From Massilia pinisoli (GTDB lineage Bacteria > Pseudomonadota > Gammaproteobacteria > Burkholderiales > Burkholderiaceae_D), in contig NZ_JANUGW010000002.1 in NCBI RefSeq assembly GCF_024753285.1, positions 248,001-312,000 of the forward strand: DNA of 64,000 nt, read 5' to 3'. Numbering within the stretch: the first letter of the stretch is position 1; each line of letters starts with the position of its first letter. The translations under genes were made by a program, and so were the position numbers. This document shows positions 17,523 through 28,650 of this stretch, in pieces. A model generated the notes under the pieces. That model was not told the DNA's origin, searched no databases, and saw nothing but the letters and a program-made list of their open reading frames with translations.

Positions 17523-17930
17523 ATGAACGACCGACCGAACAAGATGGAACCGACCGTGCTGCCGCCGATCCCGGCCAAGCGCTATTTCACGATTGGTGAG
17601 GTCAGCGAATTGTGCGGGGTCAAGCCGCATGTGCTCCGCTACTGGGAGCAGGAATTTACCCAACTCAAACCGGTCAAACGCCGTGGAAATCGCCGCTATT
17701 ACCAGCACCACGAGGTGCTGCTGATCCGGCGCATCCGTGAACTGCTGTACGAGCAGGGCTTCACCATCAGTGGTGCGCGCAACCGCCTGGACGGCCGGGG
17801 CCAGCACGAGGTGGACGCGTTGCCGGAACCACCACCCGAACCGGCCGTGCCGACCATCGAGCCGGAGGTCCTGCGGGCCGAGCTGCACGCGATCCTCGCG
17901 CTGCTCAAGCAAGGTTCGGCGCCGGCCTGA
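17523..17930 (+). CDS. MerR-family transcriptional regulator next to ihfA
   Basis: A 135-residue MerR-type protein. The winged HTH (about 20-90) contains YFTIGEVSELCGVKPHVLRYWEQEF and the RRYYQHHEVLLIRRIRELLYEQGFTI helix; the short Pro-rich C-terminus (about 100-135) has no cysteines or ligand domain. Such MerR proteins directly after ihfA are conserved in betaproteobacteria, but their target is not known to me. It lies 24 bases after ihfA and is probably the last gene of the operon. ATG 17523 and ATG 17544 are both possible starts. Confidence 0.85.
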   Translation: MNDRPNKMEPTVLPPIPAKRYFTIGEVSELCGVKPHVLRYWEQEFTQLKPVKRRGNRRYYQHHEVLLIRRIRELLYEQGFTISGARNRLDGRGQHEVDALPEPPPEPAVPTIEPEVLRAELHAILALLKQGSAPA

Positions 17931-17984
17931 CGGGCCGTCGTCCCCCTCCGCTCCAGGCTCAGCCAGCTCAGGCGTGCGCGCCTG

Positions 17985-18012
17985 TTGTTCTGCACCCCGG
18001 AGGTGCTAAAAT
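17985..18012 (+). promoter_or_regulatory. Promoter for the response regulator gene
   Basis: TTGTTC (17985-17990), a 16-base spacer and an extended -10 TGCTAAAAT (18004-18012) precede the response regulator ATG by about 100 bases. The leader between contains a good AAGGGAAG ribosome site just before the gene. Confidence 0.55.
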
Positions 18013-18110
18013 GTCACTTGCAGTTTGCTGACTCAAACGCATGACCTGACCGGAGGCGTGAGGGGCCAGCCTCGGCTCTTTCCTGTATCGGGAAAACTTA
18101 AGGGAAGACA

Positions 18111-18743
18111 ATGATACGCGTTGCCATTTGTGACGATCACCAGATAGTTCGAGCAGGTTTCAAACAGATTTTTTCGTCGTCGGGCGAGTTCGAGGTCGTG
18201 GCCGAAGGTGCGACCGGACGCGAAGCCCTCGACATCGCACGCCGCGAGATTTGCGACGTGCTGCTGCTGGACATCGCCATGCCCGACCAAAGCGGCATCG
18301 ATATCCTGCGCACGATCCGCCAGGGCCAGCCCAATCTGCCGGTCCTGATCCTGTCCGGCTATCCGGCCCAGCAATATGCGCTGAACCTGTTCAAGATGGG
18401 CGCCAACGGCTATCTGAACAAGGAATGCGATGCCGACGAATTGAAGACGGCCGTCCGTACCGTGTACCAGGGCCGCCGCTACGTGAGCTCGCAGGTCGGC
18501 GAACTGCTGGCCCAGAGCTTCGATCGCGATCCGAACACGGCGCTGCACACGGAATTGTCGGACCGCGAATTTCAGGTTTTCCTGCGCCTGGCCAAGGGGG
18601 CGACCGTGTCCGACATCGGCAACGCGCTGTCGCTGTCGATCAAGACGGTCTCGACGTACCGTACCCGCATCATGGAAAAGATGGGTTTGCAATCGAACAG
18701 CGACCTGACGTACTACGCCATGAAGAACAACCTGCTCGACTGA
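18111..18743 (+). CDS. NarL/FixJ-family response regulator
   Basis: A 210-residue two-domain regulator. The receiver domain (about 1-120) has acidic residues CDDH at 8-11, phospho-acceptor Asp54 in LLLDIAMPDQ and a conserved Lys in YLNKE. The C-terminal LuxR-type HTH (about 145-205) contains LSDREFQVFLRLAKGATVSD and IKTVSTYRTRIMEKMGL. It is followed by an intrinsic terminator and then, 166 bases later, by a histidine kinase of the matching HisKA_3 class, so the two are a likely pair. The signal and targets are unknown. Confidence 0.9.
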   Translation: MIRVAICDDHQIVRAGFKQIFSSSGEFEVVAEGATGREALDIARREICDVLLLDIAMPDQSGIDILRTIRQGQPNLPVLILSGYPAQQYALNLFKMGANGYLNKECDADELKTAVRTVYQGRRYVSSQVGELLAQSFDRDPNTALHTELSDREFQVFLRLAKGATVSDIGNALSLSIKTVSTYRTRIMEKMGLQSNSDLTYYAMKNNLLD

Positions 18744-18752
18744 GCAGGACGG

Positions 18753-18783
18753 AAAAAAGGCAGCCGATCGGCTGCCTTTTTTT
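18753..18783 (+). terminator. Intrinsic terminator after the response regulator
   Basis: AAAAAAGGCAGCC GATC GGCTGCC followed by seven T. The stem GGCAGCCGATCGGCTGCC is a perfect palindrome with a T-run on one side and an A-run on the other, so it could work in both directions. It separates the response regulator from its kinase gene. Confidence 0.92.
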
Positions 18784-18948
18784 CTGCAACATGTCCTGGC
18801 AATTCTGTCATTTGCTATGTAGAATTGTTAATTGCGCGTCGTCATCTCGCCACATTTTTTCGCTCGCAGGCCCCTTCAAACTCCGTGGCAACTTTTCCCG
18901 GTCTATAATGACTCGAGAGGCCACGCTGCGCGAAAGGAACAACCGAGG

Positions 18949-20571
18949 ATGTATTTCACCACCGACCCCAAGTTCAGGCGGGTTCGCAGCCTTCCGTTGT
19001 ACCAGACCCTGCTGTGTGTCGTGTGCGTCCTGATCCTGGTCCTCAACGGCGTCAGCCTGGTCCGCAACCTGGACGGGCTGAAGTCCGCCAACACGCGCCA
19101 GGCCCAGGCCGATCGCGTGACGGCCAAGCTGCAATACCTGAACCTGCTCGTGACCGATGCGGAAAGTGGTCTGCGCGGCTATTACCTGTCCGGCTCGGAA
19201 ACTTATCTGGGGCCGTTGCGTACGGCCGAGCGTGAACTCGACGGCCAGTTCAGCAGCCTCAAGGCGCAACTGGCCGACAATCCCTCGCAGCTGAAGAACC
19301 TCGCCCAGCTGCAAACCCTCGTCACCCGCCGCATCAACCTGATGAACCAGGGCCTGGACGTGTACCGCCATGGCGGCCTGAACGACATCGTCGCCATCGC
19401 CCAGGCGCAGGAAGACAAGACGCACATGGACGAGATCCGGCTGCAAGTCGTGATCATGACGGGCGAGCAGAATGAATTGCTCGCGGCTCGCTCCGCCGCG
19501 TTCTACGACCGCTACAAACTGGCGGCGCTGCGCGGGCTCGGCATCAACCTGGCCGCGCTCGTCGTGCTCGTGCTGTTCTATAACCTGATCCGCCGTGGCT
19601 TCCGCGCGCGCCTGAACGCGGAGCGCGCCCTGCAGCAGACCAATGACCACCTGGAATCGCTCGTGTCGGAGCGTACGGAGCAATTGTCCGTGCTGTCGCG
19701 CCACCTGATCCGTGTGTCGGAAGAAGAAAAAGCGAAGCTGGCGCGTGAGCTGCACGACGAGCTGGGCGCCAACCTGACTGCGATCGGCATGCACCTGGCG
19801 TCCGTCGGCGACCAGCTCAAGGACTCCCATCCGGAGCACGCCGCCACCTTGGGCCGCGCCCGCGGCACGTTGATCGAGACGGTGGAACTGAAGCGCCGCA
19901 TCGTCGAGGATTTGCGTCCGAGCCTGCTCGACAATCTCGGGCTGTCCGCCGCCCTGCAAAGCTATTGCGAAGACTTCGGCCGCACGACGCGCGTCGATTG
20001 CGAGGCATTGATCGAGGGCGACGTCGATAGCGCCGCCCCGACGCAGGCCATCGCGCTGTTCCGCATCGCGCAGGAATCGCTGAACAACGTGGCCAAGTAT
20101 GCCCAGGCCAAGCACGTCGTCGTGCACCTGGCGCGCGAAGGGGAAGCATTTACGCTGGAAGTCAGCGACGACGGCGTTGGCATCCCGCCGGACGCGATGC
20201 GCCGTCCGAAATCGCATGGCTTGCTGGGGATGCGCGAACGCGCGCTGCTGTTGGGCGGTACGTTGCGGGTGGATCGTGGCGCGAACGGCATCGGCACGAC
20301 GGTTCACGCCTGCGTTCCTGTCGTGGCGCAGAGCGCCGAGTCTGGCGGGGCCGCGTCCAGCGGTGCCCTCACCATGCCGGGACTGTCCGAGGCGGGACCG
20401 GGGGAACCCGTACGCGATGCCGGACGGGACCATGCCGAGTTCGCTCTACATCAATTACATCAACATTTGCGGGCTGCCCAGGCCATGTCGCCACCGGCGA
20501 CGGCAGCCCGGGACGCCGCTGCGCTCATGCGCGCGACACATCCATCAGCAAACGGTCATACTCGCTTTTAG
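18949..20571 (+). CDS. Membrane histidine kinase with CHASE3-type sensor
   Basis: A 540-residue sensor kinase. The first membrane segment is about 16-38, an extracytoplasmic helical CHASE3-type domain (about 40-180, with the LLVTDAESGLRGYYLSG signature) follows, the second membrane segment is about 190-212, then a coiled coil, HisKA_3 dimerisation with His269 in ARELHDELGAN, and HATPase (NNVAKYAQA, DDGVGIP, GLLGMRERA) up to about 460. The last 70-80 residues are low-complexity and unlike the family. The 3' end overlaps the converging Crp/Fnr gene by 47 bases. Start ATG 18949 has an AGGA/GAGG region upstream. Confidence 0.88.
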   Translation: MYFTTDPKFRRVRSLPLYQTLLCVVCVLILVLNGVSLVRNLDGLKSANTRQAQADRVTAKLQYLNLLVTDAESGLRGYYLSGSETYLGPLRTAERELDGQFSSLKAQLADNPSQLKNLAQLQTLVTRRINLMNQGLDVYRHGGLNDIVAIAQAQEDKTHMDEIRLQVVIMTGEQNELLAARSAAFYDRYKLAALRGLGINLAALVVLVLFYNLIRRGFRARLNAERALQQTNDHLESLVSERTEQLSVLSRHLIRVSEEEKAKLARELHDELGANLTAIGMHLASVGDQLKDSHPEHAATLGRARGTLIETVELKRRIVEDLRPSLLDNLGLSAALQSYCEDFGRTTRVDCEALIEGDVDSAAPTQAIALFRIAQESLNNVAKYAQAKHVVVHLAREGEAFTLEVSDDGVGIPPDAMRRPKSHGLLGMRERALLLGGTLRVDRGANGIGTTVHACVPVVAQSAESGGAASSGALTMPGLSEAGPGEPVRDAGRDHAEFALHQLHQHLRAAQAMSPPATAARDAAALMRATHPSANGHTRF

Positions 20572-21340
20572 CGACCTTGTAGCACTCGCCCGCGTAGTCT
20601 TCCAGGCCCTGGCGGTTCAGCACGGTGATATTGCCGCGGCGGTACTGGATCAGGCCTTCGTCCTGCAGCTTGCCGGCGGCGGCCGTGATGCTTTCGCGGC
20701 GCACGCCCAGCATGATCGAGATGAGTTCCTGTGTAACTTTCAGTTCATTGCTCGGCGAGCGGTCGAGGCGGTCGAGCAGCCAGCGACACAGTTTCTGCTC
20801 GATCGAGCTGTGGCGGCCGCCGACGGCGTTCTGGGCCATCTGGGCGAACAGGGCATTCGTGTAGCGCATCAGCAGCTGGGGCAGGGCGCCGCCCTTGTTG
20901 AAGGCGTCGCGCAGGAATTGCGTCTTGAGGCGGTAGCCGTAGCCGGCGCTCTGGACGACGGCGCTGCAGGTGGCGCGCTCGCCCATGAACAGCGACACGC
21001 CGACGGCGCCTTCGTGGCCGACCACGGCGATTTCCGTCGTGGCACCGTCTTCCATCACGTACAGTAGGGAGACGATGGCGGTGGTCGGGAAGTACACGTA
21101 CTCGAGTTTGCTGCCGTATTCGAACAGTTCCTTGCCGAAGGGCAGCGGGACCAGTTCCAGGTGCTCAAACAGGGCTTCCAGGTCTTGGCGCGGCAACGCC
21201 GCGAGCAACTCGTTTTGTTGGGTGCCGCTGTAGCTGACAACCGGGCGGGCGGCCAGTTTGATTTCTTCACTGGTCGAGGGAATCTGATTCACCGATTGCG
21301 CTTTTTTCTGGGCAGCGTTACCGAGTTGGGCGTTATTCAT
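20525..21340 (-). CDS. Crp/Fnr-family transcriptional regulator
   Basis: A 271-residue regulator. An unusual N-terminal tail of about 45 residues rich in Gln/Asn/Ser precedes a cyclic-nucleotide-binding-like beta-barrel (about 50-165) that lacks FNR cysteines. A helical dimerisation region follows, then an HTH_Crp (about 185-250) with VTQELISIMLGVRRESITAAAGKL as recognition region. Effector unknown; the barrel has no obvious cAMP phosphate cassette. I chose ATG 21340 because GAGGAAAAT precedes it; longer frames add residues without an RBS. Genes of this type in Burkholderiales often respond to stress or light, but that is inference. Confidence 0.88.
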   Translation of the reverse strand: MNNAQLGNAAQKKAQSVNQIPSTSEEIKLAARPVVSYSGTQQNELLAALPRQDLEALFEHLELVPLPFGKELFEYGSKLEYVYFPTTAIVSLLYVMEDGATTEIAVVGHEGAVGVSLFMGERATCSAVVQSAGYGYRLKTQFLRDAFNKGGALPQLLMRYTNALFAQMAQNAVGGRHSSIEQKLCRWLLDRLDRSPSNELKVTQELISIMLGVRRESITAAAGKLQDEGLIQYRRGNITVLNRQGLEDYAGECYKVAKSEYDRLLMDVSRA

Positions 21341-21784
21341 ATTTTCCTCGTTATCTCTGACATACATCACTGGGGCGATTGCTTGGATGGGTTTCCTCAT
21401 CGCGATGTGTGTACATTAATGCCATAGTCTCCTGCCGAACATAAGACTAGCTGTCGCCCCCATGTAGGTTCGATGCATGATGTTTTGTCAGTCCAGTCCT
21501 ACTAGAGAGAAACTTTCAGTCGAGCTCCTTTTTTGTAATTGCGGCAATGGTTTGGCGGCACTAAAACGTTTGAATGCCCGGCCGTTGCGGCTTTTTTGGC
21601 CACATCCATACGCCCGCGGAGGCCGGCGCTATTGCATCTGATCCCGTCGGAGTTGCCCGTGCTCACATCCCGGGCCCGAATGCTCCTACATGGGACGCCG
21701 TGCAGTGCGCCAGGAATTGGTCCACACAAGGTACGCTCAACCCGGTAAAATCGAGAGTTTTTGCAAGCGCCCCAGGGCGAGACC
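21341..21784. other. Gene-free divergent region between the Crp/Fnr gene and prfC
   Basis: A 444-base region carrying the promoters of two divergent genes. It has lower GC than its surroundings between 21400 and 21560. A TAAAAT at 21746-21751 is a possible -10 for prfC, with no convincing -35. A weak GCCG/CGGC hairpin followed by T-run (about 21580-21597) points rightward. No conserved RNA or gene could be recognised. Confidence 0.4.
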
Positions 21785-23452
<1,668 letters not shown>

Positions 23453-23464
23453 GCGATCCGCACG

Positions 23465-23509
23465 CATGGTGGGGCATTTCAAGCCGGGGGCTTGAAATGG
23501 CCCACCAAA
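23465..23509. repeat. Palindromic intergenic repeat (family B) between convergent genes
   Basis: GCATGGTGGG at the left and CCCACCAAACG at the right, the same ends as the copy at 12454-12484. The centre is an inverted CATTTCAAGCC/GGCTTGAAATG. The whole forms a long hairpin between prfC and the small membrane-protein gene, which converge here, so it may end both transcripts. Confidence 0.8.
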
Positions 23510-23518
23510 CGCACGCGT

Positions 23519-23842
23519 TCACGCGGCCGGTTTGACGACCAGCGCCTCCACGATACTCCCCACGTAGCACACGACGAACACGATCCCGGCGAGCTTCACA
23601 CCGATCGGCGTCGGCGCATTCTCGATCTGCGCCTCGATCGCGGCCGGATCCGTCGTCTTGCCGCTCAGGACCTGGTCCACCACGGTGTTCGCCTCGCCCA
23701 GCGCGAAATTGAAATACAGCAGACCGGCGATGGCGGCCGGCGCCAGGAACAGCAGGCCGCGTGTGCGCCGCCCCAGGTAGTACTGGCCCACGCCAGGAAA
23801 CACCAGGGCCGACAGCAATGCGCCCACGCCTTTACGTCTCAT
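23519..23842 (-). CDS. Small membrane protein, TM2-like
   Basis: A 107-residue protein with a basic N-terminus (MRRKG), a hydrophobic helix with FPGVGQYYLGR (about 14-24) turning into a second helix (LLFLAPAAIAGLLYFNFAL), a 40-residue soluble loop, and a third helix near the C-terminus (IGVKLAGIVFVVCYVGSIVEALV). The FPGxGQ-Y-GR motif resembles TM2-type small membrane proteins. Function unknown. ATG 23842 is chosen; the frame remains open 18 bases upstream to another ATG at 23860. Confidence 0.75.
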   Translation of the reverse strand: MRRKGVGALLSALVFPGVGQYYLGRRTRGLLFLAPAAIAGLLYFNFALGEANTVVDQVLSGKTTDPAAIEAQIENAPTPIGVKLAGIVFVVCYVGSIVEALVVKPAA

Positions 23843-23955
23843 CCGAACTCCTTTTCTCACGGTTGCGGGCTTGACCCATCACAAGGGACACGCCGCGGGA
23901 CGGCGTACATTCACTCGATGCACGCCGGAAATTTTAGTTCAGCCAGGAGGAGACC

Positions 23956-24003
23956 ATGACATCCGCATTGCCCCTCGACCTACCGCACCGGGCCGCGTCC
24001 TAG
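23956..24003 (+). CDS. Fifteen-codon upstream ORF coupled to the chemoreceptor-like gene
   Basis: MTSALPLDLPHRAAS, preceded by a near-perfect AGGAGGAG ribosome site (23945-23952, 3-4 bases from ATG). Its stop codon TAG (24001-24003) is one base before the ATG of the next gene, which has no SD of its own. This arrangement points to translational coupling, in which ribosomes initiate on the short frame and reinitiate at the receptor gene. I know no family for the peptide. Confidence 0.55.
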   Translation: MTSALPLDLPHRAAS

Positions 24004-24004
24004 C

Positions 24005-25609
24005 ATGCTGGCCCGCCTGCGCATCGGCTCCAAGCTGCTGCTCGCGCCCGGCGTCGTGCTGGTGCTCCTCGTGCTGCTGTCCGGCGCCAGCTATTACGGA
24101 ATGGTACGCCAGAACGCGTCGCTCGACAGTATCGTGCAGCGCCGGGCCGCGAATATGCGCGCCGCGGCCGACCTGTCCACATCGGCGCGCGCCGCGCACG
24201 CACAGGCTTACCAGGTGCTCACGTGGATCAGCGGCAGCTTCCCGCGCTTTCGCGTCGACCGGCTCGCGCACGACCTGCAGTCGCGCCAGGCCGCCGTCGA
24301 CCGCGACCTGGCCCGGCTCGCGCGGCAGACGGCGGACAGTCCGGACGAGCAGCGCTACGTCGAGCAGGCGCGTGCCGCCTGGGCGCAATATGTGCCGGCC
24401 GTGCGCGACGTGATCGAGATCGCCCGCATCGACCAGTCGATCAGCGCCAACGCCATGGTCAAGGCAGAGCGTGCGTTCGCCGTCGTCGCCCAGCGCCTGA
24501 CGGAACTCGCGCGGCGCGAGCAGGCCGCGTCCGAGCAGGCATCGTCCGACGTGGCGGCCGACGTCCGGCTGTTCGGGATCGCGGTGCCCATCGTGATCGC
24601 GCTGTCGATCGCGGCGGCGCTCGCCATCACGACGGCAGTGCGGCGCGCGCTGCTGGCGGACATCGGCGCGATCGGCGCCGCGGCGAGCGGCCTGGCCAGC
24701 GGCGACTTGACGATCCGCGCCCGCGCATACGGCGACGACGAGATCGGCCAGACGGCCCGGTTGCTCGACACGGGTATCCGCGGCTTGAACGGCCGGTTGC
24801 GCACCGTGCTGGATTCGGCCCGTTCGATCGGCGCGGCGTCGCGCGAGATCACGCTGGGCCGCGCCGCGATGCCGCCGCGCGCGCACGTGCGCGAGGCGCT
24901 GGAGCGCACGACGGTGTCGCTGCGGGCGATGGCCGACGCCTTCGACGCAGGGGCCGCCGGCGCGCGCGCGGCCGGCGCGCTGGCGGCGCGCGCCGACACT
25001 GTCGCGGACGAGGGCAACGCGAGCGCGCACCGCCTCGTGGCGACGCTGGCCCGGGTGCGCCGCGCGGCCGTACGCATGGAGCGCCTGAATGCCGCGCTCG
25101 AAGGCACGCTGGCCCGCGCGGCGGACGGGGAGGACGGTGCAACGGCGGCACGCGCGCTGACCCGGCGCGCGCGCCAGGCGGCCCGCGACGCACGCATGCT
25201 CGCGCGCGCGACCGTGGCCATCATCGACGATGGCGGTGTTTGCGCGCAGGGCGTCGGCGCGGCGATGGCCGGCCTGGCGGAAGTCGTGGACGATTTGGGC
25301 GGCATCGTCGACCGTATCGGCGACGCCGGCCTGGAACGGTCGCGCGAGCTCGCGGGCGCGACGCAGGCGATCATGCGCATGGACGAACTCACGCAGCAAG
25401 GGTCGCGCATGGTCGAGGAGGCGGCGCTGGCCGCGCGTGCGCTGCAGCAGCAGGCGCTCGGCCTTGCGCGCACGGTGGCCGCGTTCCGGCTCGACGAAGC
25501 CGTACAGGAAGCAAACGAAACGGCCCCGCCGGGAACGCATGCGCTGCGTCCCGGCAGGGCCGGGCGACCCTACCTCCGGCTGGCCAGCAGCCGAGGCAAG
25601 AATCGATGA
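24005..25609 (+). CDS. Methyl-accepting-chemotaxis-like protein with degenerate signalling tip
   Basis: A 534-residue protein with the layout of a betaproteobacterial chemoreceptor: N-terminal TM (about 10-30), four-helix periplasmic domain (about 35-190), second TM (about 193-218), HAMP (about 218-275) and cytoplasmic helices. The end (GLAEVVDDLGGIVDRI, MRMDELTQQGSRMVEEAA, ALGLARTVAAFRLD) matches the closing methylation helix of MCPs. The middle, where the highly conserved CheA/CheW-binding hairpin tip should stand, is diverged to an Ala/Arg-rich MERLNAALEGTLARAADGE stretch. It may no longer signal to CheA. Translation probably depends on the upstream 15-codon frame. Confidence 0.72.
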   Translation: MLARLRIGSKLLLAPGVVLVLLVLLSGASYYGMVRQNASLDSIVQRRAANMRAAADLSTSARAAHAQAYQVLTWISGSFPRFRVDRLAHDLQSRQAAVDRDLARLARQTADSPDEQRYVEQARAAWAQYVPAVRDVIEIARIDQSISANAMVKAERAFAVVAQRLTELARREQAASEQASSDVAADVRLFGIAVPIVIALSIAAALAITTAVRRALLADIGAIGAAASGLASGDLTIRARAYGDDEIGQTARLLDTGIRGLNGRLRTVLDSARSIGAASREITLGRAAMPPRAHVREALERTTVSLRAMADAFDAGAAGARAAGALAARADTVADEGNASAHRLVATLARVRRAAVRMERLNAALEGTLARAADGEDGATAARALTRRARQAARDARMLARATVAIIDDGGVCAQGVGAAMAGLAEVVDDLGGIVDRIGDAGLERSRELAGATQAIMRMDELTQQGSRMVEEAALAARALQQQALGLARTVAAFRLDEAVQEANETAPPGTHALRPGRAGRPYLRLASSRGKNR

Positions 25610-25615
25610 TGACTT

Positions 25616-25646
25616 GTAGGGTGGACAGCAGAGCTGTCCACCCTAC
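25616..25646. repeat. Palindromic repeat (family A) between convergent genes
   Basis: GTAGGGTGGACAGC AGA GCTGTCCACCCTAC, a perfect 14-bp-arm palindrome in the 56-base space between the receptor gene and gcvP, which converge. It is the same family as the composite element at 4936-5047 and could act as a shared bidirectional terminator. Confidence 0.85.
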
Positions 25647-25665
25647 CTTACTCGCAGACCTGTCG

Positions 25666-28545
25666 TTATTCGTAATCTTCGATGGGTGCGCAACCACAGA
25701 AGAGGTTACGGTCGCCATACGCGTTGTCCGCGCGGCCGACCGGCGGCCAGTACTTCTTCTTGCGCAGCGACGGCACCGGGAAGGCGGCCACTTCGCGCGA
25801 ATAGGTGTGCTGCCAGTCGTCGGACGTCACGACTTCCGCCGTGTGCGGCGCGCCCTTCAGCGGGTTGTCCATGCGGTCGTACTCGCCGCGCTCCACCTTC
25901 ACGATCTCGGCGTGGATGCAGATCATCGCCTCGATGAAGCGGTCCAGCTCCGCCTTCGCTTCCGACTCGGTCGGCTCGATCATCAGGGTGCCCGGCACCG
26001 GGAAGCTCATCGTGGGCGCGTGGAAGCCGAAGTCCATCAGGCGCTTCGCCACGTCCTCGTTGCTGATGCCGGTGGCGTCCTGCAGCGGGCGCAGGTCGAT
26101 GATGCACTCGTGCGCGACGAGGCCGTCGTGGCCCGTGTACAGCACCGGGTAGTGCGGCGCCAGGCGGCGCGCGATGTAGTTGGCGTTGAGGATCGCCACT
26201 TCCGTCGCGGCCGTCAGGCCTTCCGCGCCCATCATCGCGATGTACATCCACGAGATCGGCAGGATCGATGCCGAACCGTAGGCGGCCGAGCTGACGGCGC
26301 CGATGCCTTGCTCGTTACGCTGGTAGCCGGTCGAGGCCTGGTTCGGCAAGAACGGCACGAGGTGTTCGGCCACCGCGACCGGACCGACGCCCGGACCGCC
26401 GCCGCCGTGCGGGATGCAGAAGGTTTTGTGCAGGTTCAGGTGGCTGACGTCGCCGCCGAACAGGCCCGGACCCGCGACACCGACCAGCGCGTTCATGTTG
26501 GCGCCGTCGACATAGACCTGGCCGCCGTGCGCATGCACGATCTCGCACAGTTCCTTGATGCCTTCCTCGAACACGCCGTGCGTGGACGGGTAGGTGACCA
26601 TCACGCAGGCCAGGTTGGCGCTGTGCTCTTCCGCCTTCTTCTTGAGGTCCTCGAGGTCGACGTTGCCGTTGGCATCGCACGCCGTCACGACGACCTTCAT
26701 GCCGACCATGTTCGCCGACGCCGGGTTCGTGCCGTGCGCCGACGACGGGATCAGGCAGATGTTGCGATGGCCTTCGCCGCGCGATTCATGGTACTTCTTG
26801 ATGATCAGGAGGCCCGCGTACTCGCCCTGCGAGCCGGCGTTCGGCTGCAGCGACACGCCCGCGTAGCCCGTCACGGCGCACAGCATCGCTTCTAGCTGGC
26901 CGATCATCTCCGTGTAGCCGACGGTCTGGTCGCTAGGGGCGAACGGGTGGATGTTCGAGAATTCCGGCCACGTCACCGGGATCATCTCGGACGTCGCGTT
27001 CAGCTTCATCGTGCACGAACCCAGGGGGATCATCGTGCGGTCGAGGGCGAGGTCCTTGTCCGCGAGCGCGCGCAGGTAGCGCAGCATCTCGTGCTCGGCG
27101 TGGTAGCGGTTGAATGTCGGGTGCGTCAGGTAGGCGCTCGTGCGCGACAGCGCGGCCGGGTACGCGTCTGCCGCGTCCTTGTCCAGGGTGTCGAAGTCGA
27201 TATCCGCGCCGCCGAAGATTTTTACCAGCAGGGCGATGTCGTCGCGGGTGATCGTCTCGTCCAGCGAGATGCCGACGTGGCGCGCATCGATGCGGCGCAG
27301 GTTGACGCCGTTCTCGTTCGCGACGCGGTGGATGTCGTCCGCATTGTCGGCGATGACGGTCAGCGTGTCGAAATACGTGTCGTTCGCGAGCTGGAAGCCG
27401 AGGCCCTTCAGCGCGGCGGCCAGGATGCCCGTGTAGCGGTGCACGCGGCGCGCGATCTGCGCGAGGCCTTGCGGGCCGTGGTAGACGGCGTACATCGAGG
27501 CCATCACGGCCAGCAGCACCTGCGCCGTGCAGATGTTCGATGTCGCCTTTTCGCGGCGGATGTGCTGTTCGCGCGTCTGCAGCGCGAGGCGGAACGCGGG
27601 GTTGCCCTGGGCGTCGATCGTGACGCCGGCCAGGCGGCCCGCCATGCTGCGCTTGTACTCGTCGCGCGTGGCCAGGTAGCCCGCGTGCGGGCCGCCGAAG
27701 CCCAGCGGCACGCCGAAGCGCTGGCTGTTGCCGACGACGACGTCGGCGCCCCATTCGCCCGGTGGCGTGAGGACGGTCAGCGCCAGCAGGTCGGCAGCGA
27801 CGACGACCATCGCGCCTGCCGCATGCAGCTTCTCGCAAGCCGCGCGGTAGTCGCGCACGTCGCCGTTCACGCCCGGGTATTGCAGCAGGACGCCGAAGCA
27901 CGATTCGGTCAGATTCTCGATGTCTGCGGCGGCGACGGTGCGCACTTCGACGCCGATCGGCAGGGCGCGCGTCTGCACGACTTCCAGCGTCTGCGGCAGC
28001 ACGTCGTCGGCGACGTAGAACACTTTCGATTGCGATTTGCCCACGCGCTGGATCAGGGTCATCGCCTCGGCCGCGGCGGTGCCTTCGTCCAGCATCGACG
28101 CGTTGGCGATGCCCATTCCGGTGAGGTCCGTGATGACCTGCTGGAAGTTCAGGATGGCTTCCAGGCGGCCCTGCGAGATCTCCGGCTGGTACGGCGTGTA
28201 TGCCGTGTACCAGGCCGGGTTTTCGAAGATGTTGCGCAGGATGACGGGCGGCGTGTGCGTGCCGTAGTAACCCTGGCCGATCAGCGACTTCATGACTTTG
28301 TTCTGACCCGCGATGCCTTTCAGCTTCGCGAGCGCGGCCTGCTCGGGGAGCGGCTCGAAGAACTGGCCCAGGTCCAGCTTGTCCTTGCGGCGGATGTTGG
28401 CGGGAACGACGGCGTCGATCAGCGCGGCGCGCGACGCGTAGCCGAGTACGGACAGCATCGCCGCCTCTTCGGATGCGGACGGGCCGATGTGGCGCGGGAT
28501 GAAGCCATCGCGTGCTTCGAGTTGGGTCAGGCTGGTGCGGGTCAT
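25666..28545 (-). CDS. gcvP: Glycine dehydrogenase (decarboxylating), P-protein
   Basis: A 959-residue PLP enzyme, the single-chain P-protein of the glycine cleavage system. It decarboxylates glycine and passes the aminomethyl group to lipoyl-GcvH. The N-half starts [17 protein letters not shown]; the C-half has the glycine-rich loop [10 protein letters not shown] and the PLP lysine in [13 protein letters not shown]. It is the last gene of a gcvT-gcvH-gcvP unit on the minus strand. I chose ATG 28545; the frame can also start at GTG 28554. No good SD is visible for either. It ends at the palindrome 25616-25646. Confidence 0.96.
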   Translation of the reverse strand: MTRTSLTQLEARDGFIPRHIGPSASEEAAMLSVLGYASRAALIDAVVPANIRRKDKLDLGQFFEPLPEQAALAKLKGIAGQNKVMKSLIGQGYYGTHTPPVILRNIFENPAWYTAYTPYQPEISQGRLEAILNFQQVITDLTGMGIANASMLDEGTAAAEAMTLIQRVGKSQSKVFYVADDVLPQTLEVVQTRALPIGVEVRTVAAADIENLTESCFGVLLQYPGVNGDVRDYRAACEKLHAAGAMVVVAADLLALTVLTPPGEWGADVVVGNSQRFGVPLGFGGPHAGYLATRDEYKRSMAGRLAGVTIDAQGNPAFRLALQTREQHIRREKATSNICTAQVLLAVMASMYAVYHGPQGLAQIARRVHRYTGILAAALKGLGFQLANDTYFDTLTVIADNADDIHRVANENGVNLRRIDARHVGISLDETITRDDIALLVKIFGGADIDFDTLDKDAADAYPAALSRTSAYLTHPTFNRYHAEHEMLRYLRALADKDLALDRTMIPLGSCTMKLNATSEMIPVTWPEFSNIHPFAPSDQTVGYTEMIGQLEAMLCAVTGYAGVSLQPNAGSQGEYAGLLIIKKYHESRGEGHRNICLIPSSAHGTNPASANMVGMKVVVTACDANGNVDLEDLKKKAEEHSANLACVMVTYPSTHGVFEEGIKELCEIVHAHGGQVYVDGANMNALVGVAGPGLFGGDVSHLNLHKTFCIPHGGGGPGVGPVAVAEHLVPFLPNQASTGYQRNEQGIGAVSSAAYGSASILPISWMYIAMMGAEGLTAATEVAILNANYIARRLAPHYPVLYTGHDGLVAHECIIDLRPLQDATGISNEDVAKRLMDFGFHAPTMSFPVPGTLMIEPTESEAKAELDRFIEAMICIHAEIVKVERGEYDRMDNPLKGAPHTAEVVTSDDWQHTYSREVAAFPVPSLRKKKYWPPVGRADNAYGDRNLFCGCAPIEDYE

Positions 28546-28650
28546 GATGGGCACGAAAAAAGTGAGTGGGGCGTGACGCGGGAGGGACGGCGAGTCGAAC
28601 TAAGACGTACGGGCAGGCGCGCCGTGCGGGCGCGCCTGCGAAACGAACGA

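Noticed and set aside
17931..18110. tRNA-Pro expected after the MerR gene in other Burkholderiales
   Set aside because: No cloverleaf can be formed in this spacer; only a promoter-like element is seen.
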